Source of the DNA: Treponema sp. UBA1747
Lineage (GTDB): Bacteria > Spirochaetota > Spirochaetia > Treponematales > Treponemataceae
DNA: 64,000 bases
NCBI GenBank assembly: GCA_002315375.1
Contig: DCHR01000006.1
Location: 75,391 to 139,390 of the forward strand
Reading direction: 5' to 3'
Below, in pieces: positions 41,934 to 49,108 of this stretch. Positions within the stretch are counted from its first letter, which is position 1, and each line of letters begins with the position of its first letter. The notes under the pieces were generated by a model, which was given only the letters and a program-made list of their open reading frames with translations, did not search any database and was not told the origin of the DNA. The position numbers and the translations under genes are program-made.

Positions 41934-43095
41934 AGAGGATTATGAAATCTACCGTGTGAATATTCCGGTACGCCTGCTTTTTGGAAAAGGAAACAAATCA
42001 TATCTTCTTGAGATGCTGGAAAAGTTACATCCCTGTTTTTCAGAAAGTTATGTCTATGACAATAAGTTATGTCTGTCCGGGAAAGGGTTTGTCTCCGAAC
42101 TGACAGTTATAGACAGAAATATGCTTGGTGAATACCGGTTTAAATTTCCTGGTGCGGTTTTAATGAATGAAAACAAAAAGAAAGTTTTCGGGAAAAGAAA
42201 TTCAGGAATATTTCTGCTTTCTGTTCTGACAGTTGTAGTGATTTCAACCGGGTTTTCAGTAAAACAAAAACTGAATAAAAGAGCATTGCCTCTAATGGAA
42301 CCGGTTTTGTCTGAGACAATTCCTCCGTCTTTTGTTAAGGGTCCGGGGTTGTTTCAGAAAACTCTGGATGAAGTATTTGAGGCATATGGGGAGATAAAGA
42401 AAATCCAGTGGCATTGTGACGGGGTTTCAGAAAGTCTGGACTTGAGTATAGAAGGAATCTGGCCGACGGATTTGAAAACTTTGTGGAACGAATCAGAATG
42501 TCAGGCAAAAACTGCTCTTTCTCAGGTCCTGAATTCAGGAGGAAAACCCGCTTTCAGTATTTCAAGAAAAACTGAATTAAAGGGGAAAGTGCGGAATGAT
42601 GCGCCTGTGGACCGGCGTGGGTTTCATGAAGAACTGAGAAAAAGAATTGAAACCCAAAAAGGAAAAGTCCTTGTTGAATCTTACAATCCGGTAAAAGTGG
42701 AATTTGAAATGACTCCCGGAGAAAAAACTTCTCTGCTTTTGAAACAGCTTTCAGAGTGCGCCGAAGCTTCAGGTTTTATTCCATCGGGACTGATTTTTGA
42801 AAACCGTAAGTCGGTTTTGTTTATGGGACTTGAGTTTACAGATTCCTTTCAAGATCCCTTTCAGAAAAATATTCTGCAGTATCTTTCCGAAAAACAGTTT
42901 TTCAAAAATGAAGAAATCCCGGTGACTGAAAAAACTGTGAAACAAAAGCCGGAAACTGTAGCTGTTGAAAAGCAGAAAAAATCAAACGGTTCAGAAAAAA
43001 CTGTGGGGAAAATTTCTCATGAAAACAACAGAACCAGGATTTATATAAAAAATGAAAAAGGGAAGATGGAGGAAAAAGAAATTGAAGTCCGTTAA
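41914..43095 (+). CDS. Bitopic membrane protein, GspL/PilN-like candidate
   Basis: 393 aa from 41914 (MKTFLNRED, AAGGAAAAG upstream). Residues 1-97 are cytoplasmic, 98-115 form a membrane span (GIFLLSVLTVVVISTGFS), and the rest is periplasmic, with a Lys/Glu-rich C-terminal tail. The topology and operon position match GspL/GspM or PilN-type assembly proteins, but I see no sequence motif that proves this. The gene overlaps both neighbours. Confidence 0.65.
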   Translation: MKTFLNREDYEIYRVNIPVRLLFGKGNKSYLLEMLEKLHPCFSESYVYDNKLCLSGKGFVSELTVIDRNMLGEYRFKFPGAVLMNENKKKVFGKRNSGIFLLSVLTVVVISTGFSVKQKLNKRALPLMEPVLSETIPPSFVKGPGLFQKTLDEVFEAYGEIKKIQWHCDGVSESLDLSIEGIWPTDLKTLWNESECQAKTALSQVLNSGGKPAFSISRKTELKGKVRNDAPVDRRGFHEELRKRIETQKGKVLVESYNPVKVEFEMTPGEKTSLLLKQLSECAEASGFIPSGLIFENRKSVLFMGLEFTDSFQDPFQKNILQYLSEKQFFKNEEIPVTEKTVKQKPETVAVEKQKKSNGSEKTVGKISHENNRTRIYIKNEKGKMEEKEIEVR

Positions 43096-43600
43096 AAAAA
43101 ATAATCTGTTTGCCGCGTTGTGTATGCTTTTGATTTCTTTTTCAACGGTATCCTGTGCAGGGAAAATTAAAAATGAAAATATTCTTTTTACAGGATATGT
43201 TTTTGATGAAGCAAACCGTCCCGTTTCAGAAATGGAACTTCATATAAAACAGAACGGACACTTACTACAGAAAACCGTAACAAATCAATCTGGTGTGTTT
43301 TCTTTGAAATCTGTTTCCAGGGGAAAAATCAGGGTTTCCGGAGAAAAAGAAGGGTATTCAAAATTAGACGAAGAGATTGAAATCAGAGATTTCTCAAAGG
43401 TTTTCTGTATTCAGCTTCGTTCAGCAGATTCAGTTCTGGATGAAGCTGACAGGCTTATTAAGAGCGGGAATTACAGGGAAGCTTTGAACAGAATCAGTGA
43501 AATATCTTCCTGTGAAGGAAGTGTTTTGAACGAATGTATTTCGTTTTATAAAAATAAAATAAAGGAGGGTGAAGGATTATGGTCAGATTCAGAAAAATAA
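43082..43600 (+). CDS. Lipoprotein with carboxypeptidase-regulatory-like domain
   Basis: 172 aa from the TTG at 43082, which has GGAGG 9 nt upstream and gives a clean lipoprotein signal (ALCMLLISFSTVSC). The ATG at 43052 in the same frame lacks a ribosome site. Residues ~40-110 are a small beta-sandwich of the carboxypeptidase-regulatory type (FTGYVFDEANRPVSEMELHIK, SGVFSLKSVSRGKIRV). The last ~50 are helical (EADRLIKSGNYREALNRI, TPR-like). It may act as a pilotin or accessory lipoprotein (inference). Confidence 0.65.
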   Translation: MKSVKKNNLFAALCMLLISFSTVSCAGKIKNENILFTGYVFDEANRPVSEMELHIKQNGHLLQKTVTNQSGVFSLKSVSRGKIRVSGEKEGYSKLDEEIEIRDFSKVFCIQLRSADSVLDEADRLIKSGNYREALNRISEISSCEGSVLNECISFYKNKIKEGEGLWSDSEK

Positions 43601-44019
43601 TTAAATGTTTTGTCTGCAGTCTTTTTGCGTTCTACGCATTCTCATGCAGTTCTCTCTACACACAGATTCCTTACAGTGTCAGCGGAGAAATGGTTTTGAA
43701 CCAGACAGGAAAAAAAGAATCATCTAATTTAAATTTCATTTTCAAGAATATCAGTGAGAAAAAGGTTTTCAGTTTTACTTTATGTTTTTTCCTGTTTGAT
43801 GAAAATGGTGATTCCGTTTTGAACGGGAAACCAAATATTACCTGTATTATCAGGAAAGACGTTGAAGCTGGAGATGTTCTCGAATATTCCGTAGGTTTGG
43901 ATTCGTATTTGTTTTCGATTCCCGAAGAACCATATTCGGTTGAATATCTTTTTGTAAAAAAAATCGTATATGAAGACGGATCAGAATGGTGTGATCCGTA
44001 TGGTTTATTAGCATTATAA
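43579..44019 (+). CDS. Small lipoprotein in T2SS operon
   Basis: 146 aa. Lipoprotein signal with Cys at AFYAFSC (~23). The mature part is beta-rich (EMVLNQTGKKESSNLNFIF, VFSFTLCFFLFDENGDS, ...YLFVKKIVYEDGSEW) and looks like a single immunoglobulin-like sandwich. Function unknown. AAGGAGGGTGAAGG precedes the ATG, and it overlaps the previous gene by 22 nt, indicating coupling. Confidence 0.7.
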   Translation: MVRFRKIIKCFVCSLFAFYAFSCSSLYTQIPYSVSGEMVLNQTGKKESSNLNFIFKNISEKKVFSFTLCFFLFDENGDSVLNGKPNITCIIRKDVEAGDVLEYSVGLDSYLFSIPEEPYSVEYLFVKKIVYEDGSEWCDPYGLLAL

Positions 44020-44032
44020 AAAGGGGAATGTA

Positions 44033-45628
44033 ATGATAAAAAAAATTGGATTGTTTCTTTTGCCGGTTGTTTTTTTTGCTGCCTGTGAAGTGGGATTTAA
44101 TACTTCGCCGGTTTATGTAATTGATGATAATAACAGTGCAGAAAAAGTCGAAGATGCGGAAAAGGGAAAAGAAGAGGTTAAAGATGCTTCCGGAAATGAA
44201 GGTTCCGAAGCAGCCGGTGAAAATCAGGAAACTGATGAAAAGCTTGATAAAACGGGACTTAGTGGAAATCCTGTGCTTTCAGGGGATGAAGAAGCTGAAC
44301 CTGGAGATCCTACTGAAAAACCTGGTTTTATTAATCTTCCGGCTTCTGCCGAGGACGGGGAAAACTATGAAAGACCGATTCTTCCGGAAGATATGGGAAA
44401 TCCGTTTACACCTCCCGAAGAAGAGGGGGAAGGTGGTTCCTACCAGGAAGAAGACGATGAACCAGGAATACCTGTAAACAGAACATGGACTTATATTGTT
44501 TATATGGCTGCAGACAACAGTCTGGAATCCTACGCAATAAAGGACATCAATGAGATGGAAGCGGGAATTGCAAATGACAAGACTGTCAGTGTTCTTGCTT
44601 TGCTTGACCGACATCCGGGATACGATTCCACAAATAAGAACTGGAATGATACCAGACTTTATGAAATCAAGCCTGATGCAGGCGGAATGAACGGAACGAT
44701 TGTTTCAAAGAGACTTGAATGTCCCGATCTGGATATAACTAAAGACGGACAGACTGAACTGGATATGGGCAACAGATATACTCTGGCGGGAGTTCTGGAT
44801 TATGCGCGCAGAGAATATGAAGCAGAGCATTATGTTCTGATTGTATGGGGTCATGGTTCCGGCTGGCGCGGTTATGCTTATGACGGATCCAGCGATACCT
44901 CTCTTTCATTGCCTTCGTTACGAAAAGCAACTATGGATAAAGGTCTTGATGCAGTAGTTTTTGATTCCTGCTTCGGGCTGACTGCTGAAACAATTTATGA
45001 ACTCAACGGGTGCTGTAAATATGTTGGTGGTACAGGGGGCTTGAGCGGAACTTCTGGCATTGATTACAGGCTTTATTTTAACCGTTTCTTTGAATGCAAT
45101 CGTTCTGAAGCTTCAATGATCAGAACCATGACAAATTATGCTGGTACAGAAATTTCCATGTTTGATTGTGAAGAAACTTTGAATATGGTGGATGCCATAA
45201 ATAATTTTGGTGGTGCAATGGCTGAATATATTTCAACTAAAGATATTCAGAAACAGATTCTTGATGATTGTCTGAATAAAGTAAAAATCTACAGCAGTTC
45301 AAGTTATCCTTGCGATGCGTATATTGATGTGGCCGATATGGCTAAGTATATGCAGAAATATGAACCACTAAGAGCAACAGGGGAGACCCTGGAAAATGTA
45401 CTGAATCGAGGATTAATTACTTCAGGGAATGCTTCTGTGAGTGTTCATTTGATTCCTTTTGTTCAGAAGAAAGTTGCCGCAAGCGGTCATTCAGAACTTT
45501 ATATAAAGGATTATTCGAATAATTATAATGGAACCGAAAGATGTTCCTTTGTGAATTACGCTGAGTATTGGGTACCAACCGGAAAAAATCAGAGTTTCCT
45601 TGATGCTCTTTTCTACAGAGTGTTCTAA
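44033..45628 (+). CDS. Clostripain-family (C11) cysteine protease lipoprotein
   Basis: 531 aa. The lipobox ends at VVFFAAC (Cys18), followed by a long acidic linker (~30-148). The C11 domain has the catalytic His in VWGHGSGW (His274) and the catalytic Cys in FDSCFG (Cys313), the dyad of clostripain-like proteases, which cleave after Arg or Lys. AGGGGAATG lies upstream, and it is 13 nt past the previous gene, so it belongs to the T2SS-like operon. Possible roles are secreted substrate or processing protease (inference). Confidence 0.88.
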   Translation: MIKKIGLFLLPVVFFAACEVGFNTSPVYVIDDNNSAEKVEDAEKGKEEVKDASGNEGSEAAGENQETDEKLDKTGLSGNPVLSGDEEAEPGDPTEKPGFINLPASAEDGENYERPILPEDMGNPFTPPEEEGEGGSYQEEDDEPGIPVNRTWTYIVYMAADNSLESYAIKDINEMEAGIANDKTVSVLALLDRHPGYDSTNKNWNDTRLYEIKPDAGGMNGTIVSKRLECPDLDITKDGQTELDMGNRYTLAGVLDYARREYEAEHYVLIVWGHGSGWRGYAYDGSSDTSLSLPSLRKATMDKGLDAVVFDSCFGLTAETIYELNGCCKYVGGTGGLSGTSGIDYRLYFNRFFECNRSEASMIRTMTNYAGTEISMFDCEETLNMVDAINNFGGAMAEYISTKDIQKQILDDCLNKVKIYSSSSYPCDAYIDVADMAKYMQKYEPLRATGETLENVLNRGLITSGNASVSVHLIPFVQKKVAASGHSELYIKDYSNNYNGTERCSFVNYAEYWVPTGKNQSFLDALFYRVF

Positions 45629-45634
45629 ATAGAA

Positions 45635-45664
45635 AAGGCTGCCTTTATCAAGGCAGCCTTTTCA
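45635..45664 (+). terminator. Terminator of the T2SS-C11 operon
   Basis: Stem AAGGCTGCCTT / AAGGCAGCCTT with a 4-nt loop and following T run, 6 nt past the C11 stop. Confidence 0.9.
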
Positions 45665-45672
45665 CGGGTTGA

Positions 45673-45715
45673 GTGGATAAGGGTGGTTGAACTTGTCGAA
45701 ACTCCCCTTATTCAC
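45673..45715 (+). repeat. 43-nt stem-loop repeat, TTGARCTTGTCGAA family
   Basis: Arms GTGGATAAGGG (45673-45683) and CCCTTATTCAC (45705-45715), loop with TTGAACTTGTCGAA. It aligns over its whole length with the reverse complement of 11650-11692. It lies between the terminator of the C11 gene and the convergent metallochaperone gene. Confidence 0.7.
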
Positions 45716-45728
45716 ATTTTATTAGACC

Positions 45729-47012
45729 TTAGTCAGCGAGACATCCGTCAAGTTCAGCAGAAATTGCTTTCTTGTCCAGGTGCTGTCCGATAACTACCAG
45801 TTTAATCATGCGGTCGCCGACTTCTTTGTCCCAGTCCTTCTGCATTTCAGGTTCCTGAGCCAGAACTCTTTCCTGTTCTTTTTTAGGACATGAAGCAAGC
45901 CACTGTCCTGAGTAACCGGCCTGAATCTGACGGCCAGAAGTTTCCAGGACGTAAGCCATGTCTGTTTCATCACTGAACCACATAACACCTTTACAGCGGA
46001 TAATTGTGCGAGGCCATTTTGCTGCATATTCATCCAGCTTCTGGCGGTCGAAAGGCTTACGGCGGTAGTAAACAAATGAACCGATTCCGTATTCGTCTTC
46101 ATCTTCGCCTTCATGTTTGTGTTCATGGTGGTGATGGTGATGATGTCCGTGTTCATCGTGGTCGTCATCGTCGTGATCATGATGGTGTTCACAGTGCTCA
46201 TCACATTCGTGACCTTCTTCGCCGTGAGCAGGATTGTGTTCGTGGTCATGATCGTGATGATGGTGATGTTCATGTTCGTCGTGATCATCATCGTCGTCAT
46301 CATCATCAAAATCTTCTTTCTGGAGTTCAGCAACCCAGCCGGCAGAAGCATAAACTGTTTCGAAGTCAAATCTGTCTGTTCCGATTACATCTTCCATTGG
46401 AACTTCACAGTTTGTTGTTTCGATTACTTTTACGTTTGGCTGGAGCTTGTTGATTACGGCGCGAACCTGTTTCATCTGTTCATCTGTAACCAGGTCACGT
46501 TTGTTGATAATCATTGTTGAACAGAATTCAATCTGCTGTACGAGAAGGGATTCAATATCTTCTTCGCCTTTGTCTTCACGGAGGAGTCTTTCACCGCCAC
46601 CGAATTCGTCTACCAGACGGGCAGCATCAACAACGCTTACAACGTTATCAAGTTTACCGATTTCAATCTGTTCGATAGCCTGAGCAATAGGCATTGGTTC
46701 ACAAACACCGGAAGCTTCGATAAGAATGTAGTCGTATTTGCCGGTCTTCATGATTTTTTCAATGCCTTTAACCATGTCTGATTTAAGGGTACAGCAGATA
46801 CAACCATTCTGAAGTGCAACGATATCATTTGTATCTGTAATGTTGGCTTCTTTTGCAATCAGGCTGGCATCAACGTTTACTTCGCCGATGTCATTTACAA
46901 TAACTGCAACTTTGTAGCCTTTCTGGTTTGCCAGAATACGGTTCAGAAGTGTTGTTTTTCCTGCTCCAAGGTAACCTGCAAGGAGTGTAATAGGAATCTT
47001 TTTCTTAGCCAT
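45729..47012 (-). CDS. COG0523/CobW-family GTPase metallochaperone with His/Asp tract
   Basis: 427 aa. The G1 motif GYLGAGKTTLLNRIL lies at residues 13-27, the metal site CxCC is in NGCICCTL, and VVSVVDA/NKRD follow. A central stretch (~240-300) is almost entirely His, Asp and Glu, a likely metal-storage tract, and a C-terminal CobW_C domain (FDRQKLDEYAAKWPRTIIRCKG) ends it. Family members deliver Zn or other metals. AGGAAGG lies 9 nt before the ATG. Monocistronic; I see no clear Zur box. Confidence 0.9.
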   Translation of the reverse strand: MAKKKIPITLLAGYLGAGKTTLLNRILANQKGYKVAVIVNDIGEVNVDASLIAKEANITDTNDIVALQNGCICCTLKSDMVKGIEKIMKTGKYDYILIEASGVCEPMPIAQAIEQIEIGKLDNVVSVVDAARLVDEFGGGERLLREDKGEEDIESLLVQQIEFCSTMIINKRDLVTDEQMKQVRAVINKLQPNVKVIETTNCEVPMEDVIGTDRFDFETVYASAGWVAELQKEDFDDDDDDDDHDEHEHHHHHDHDHEHNPAHGEEGHECDEHCEHHHDHDDDDHDEHGHHHHHHHEHKHEGEDEDEYGIGSFVYYRRKPFDRQKLDEYAAKWPRTIIRCKGVMWFSDETDMAYVLETSGRQIQAGYSGQWLASCPKKEQERVLAQEPEMQKDWDKEVGDRMIKLVVIGQHLDKKAISAELDGCLAD

Positions 47013-47111
47013 TTAAATGCCTTCCTGTATATATTTAATTTTATTAGTGACTGATTAATGTGTCTCCTTATAAATATATAAAAAAAAATGCCTAAATTCA
47101 ATTTTTTATGC

Positions 47112-47117
47112 TAAAAT
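47112..47117 (+). promoter_or_regulatory. -10 box of the LRR gene, leaderless type
   Basis: TAAAAT ends 7 nt before the ATG, and there is no Shine-Dalgarno between. The -35 is weak (TGCCTA-like, near 47089). Confidence 0.45.
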
Positions 47118-47124
47118 ATATGGC

Positions 47125-48699
47125 ATGAGTGAAGTAATCAGTAAATTCGGACTTTTATACAGAGACAATCTTCATACTGTTGTCGGTATTGATATTGAAG
47201 ACGATTCATTTAAAGGACGTGTTCCTTTCGGTGCAAAGTCTATCGATGACAATGTTTTTTCGGGAACATCGTACGAAGCTTTTTCAATTCCAGATTCAGT
47301 AAAACAGGTTGGTTTTAATCTTTTTGAAAACTGTGCAAATGCGGTTTCAATCAGACTTCCGGGCGGACTTTCAGAACTTACTCCTTATATGTTCAGCGGC
47401 TGCAAGAAACTGGTAAAAATTTCCATGCCGAATGTGGTTACTGAATTTCCTGAGGGACTTTTCATGAACTGTGCTTCACTTCCTGAAGTCCCTTTCCGTA
47501 CTGATATTGCTTATATCGGAGCTAAAGCCTTTTTAGGTTGTGCTTCCCTTGAAAATGTAGTTTTCCCTGAAACAATTCAGGTTATTGAACACCAGGCCTT
47601 TGCCCTTTGTACAGGTATTGAATCTCTGGTTATCGGTTCAGGTGTAGCTGAAATAGCAGATGATGCATTTGCCGGATGTACCTCTCTGTGTCACATTCGT
47701 CTTGCAGAAGACAATCCTTATTTTGAACTTAATGAGGCGGGATGTGTTGTTCGCAAAGAGGACGGAAAAACCGTAATCTGGCTGGCTTCTTCACAGAAAA
47801 CTGAAGTTTCTTTCATCAATGAAGAGCCTGAAGAAACAACTGAAAAAATTGCCATCTGGCAGGATGATGCTGAAGGTGACGGTGCAGAAGAAGACGATAT
47901 GTTCAGTGCTGAAATCGGAGCAGGGGATGAAGAAGCTCTTGCAATGGGCGTCGTTCCTGAACCTGTGGCTGAACCGGAAGTAACCGTTGATGAACTTCCT
48001 GCAGAAGAACCTGTTGTAGAAGTAACAGAGTCAGAAGTTGAACCAGAGCAAGAAGAGGAAGTTCAGGAAGAAGTGCAGGATCAGGATGAAGACCAGGTTT
48101 CAAGCATCCTGAATCAGAACACTACTGCTTCTGAAAGCGAAATTCCTTCATCTGTAACAGTGAGCCTTGATGAACTGGCAAGTGTTGTAGATACAATGAA
48201 TGCAGAAAACGGAACTTATACTGAAGATGCAGCTGAAAGAAAGCTTCAGAACAGAAATATGAATGTTCTCTGTGAAAATGTCGGCTTCAGTGTAATTCAG
48301 GATGTTCCGTCAAAAGGACTTCCAGCAACAACTTCTGAACTTTATGTTTTTGCCGAAAGTCTTGTTGAAAATGCAGACGGAACCAGAACTGTAACACCAA
48401 AACTTAAGAAATGCTGTGAAGCTCTTGCAAATATTCATGATTTGAAGAAAATCATTTATCTGGCTGAACTTCCTGTTGATAACGAAGAATTCCTTATGTT
48501 CCTGGCAAATACTCTGAAACATCAGCATGTTCTTGTTGCCTGTGAAGCGTCAAATCCTGACAATCTATCTGAATATTCAAAGAAAATCTGTCAGGCCGCT
48601 CAGATTTCAATGGATCGTAATGAAATTGTTGACCAGAGAAAGAAAGCCGGCATAAAGAATCCCGGAACAATCAAGCTTATTGTTCAGGACAAGAAGTAA
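47125..48699 (+). CDS. BspA-type leucine-rich-repeat protein
   Basis: 524 aa. Residues ~30-215 contain LRR_5-type units (for example AFSIPDSVKQVGFNLFENCANAVSI split by Cys, with MFSGCKKL, AFLGCASLENV, AFAGCTSL). Residues ~240-340 form a strongly acidic Glu/Val/Pro linker, and the C-terminal ~170 residues are helical and unrecognised. There is no signal peptide, so this copy is probably cytoplasmic, unlike surface BspA proteins. Start at ATG 47125. Confidence 0.75.
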   Translation: MSEVISKFGLLYRDNLHTVVGIDIEDDSFKGRVPFGAKSIDDNVFSGTSYEAFSIPDSVKQVGFNLFENCANAVSIRLPGGLSELTPYMFSGCKKLVKISMPNVVTEFPEGLFMNCASLPEVPFRTDIAYIGAKAFLGCASLENVVFPETIQVIEHQAFALCTGIESLVIGSGVAEIADDAFAGCTSLCHIRLAEDNPYFELNEAGCVVRKEDGKTVIWLASSQKTEVSFINEEPEETTEKIAIWQDDAEGDGAEEDDMFSAEIGAGDEEALAMGVVPEPVAEPEVTVDELPAEEPVVEVTESEVEPEQEEEVQEEVQDQDEDQVSSILNQNTTASESEIPSSVTVSLDELASVVDTMNAENGTYTEDAAERKLQNRNMNVLCENVGFSVIQDVPSKGLPATTSELYVFAESLVENADGTRTVTPKLKKCCEALANIHDLKKIIYLAELPVDNEEFLMFLANTLKHQHVLVACEASNPDNLSEYSKKICQAAQISMDRNEIVDQRKKAGIKNPGTIKLIVQDKK

Positions 48700-48752
48700 A
48701 ATCCTGGAATTCAAAAAAAGAATCTCTGTCTCCTGGTAAAAACGCTATTTTA

Positions 48753-48781
48753 TTGGAAATCGGCGGGAAAATTGGTATATT
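48753..48781 (+). promoter_or_regulatory. Promoter of clpS, leaderless type
   Basis: TTGGAA (48753-48758), 17-nt spacer, TATATT (48776-48781), ending 6 nt before the ATG at 48788; no Shine-Dalgarno. Confidence 0.65.
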
Positions 48782-48787
48782 TAACCT

Positions 48788-49108
48788 ATGAGTGATTTAT
48801 TCAATACAGAATCTAATTCTTTTGCAGGCAGTCTGGAAGATATTTCCGAAATTCTTCCTCCTCCTGAATGCAGTGTTATTTTTTATAATGACGACTATAC
48901 TACAAAGGATTTTGTAGTGGATGTTCTGGTTAATATTTTTAATAAAGCACTTCCGGAAGCAGAAGATCTGATGGAAAAGGTTCATCAGACAGGTTCTTCT
49001 GTTGTTGGTTCATATACTTATGATATAGCACTTTCACGAACAAATATGACAACTCAGCTTGCCAGAAAAAACGGTTTCCCATTGAGAGTAGAAATTGAGC
49101 GAGAATAA
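48788..49108 (+). CDS. clpS: ClpS adaptor
   Basis: 106 aa. It delivers N-degron substrates to ClpAP. The core motif VIFYNDDYTTKDFVVDVLVNIF and the later TGSSVVGSYTYDIA segment (VxGxYxxxIA) are diagnostic. It lies directly before clpA and overlaps its start by 14 nt. Confidence 0.95.
   Translation: MSDLFNTESNSFAGSLEDISEILPPPECSVIFYNDDYTTKDFVVDVLVNIFNKALPEAEDLMEKVHQTGSSVVGSYTYDIALSRTNMTTQLARKNGFPLRVEIERE

Noticed and set aside
46004..46520. Long open frames opposite the metallochaperone gene
   Set aside because: They are antisense shadows of the His/Asp codon tract (GTG/CAT repeats) with no start signals.
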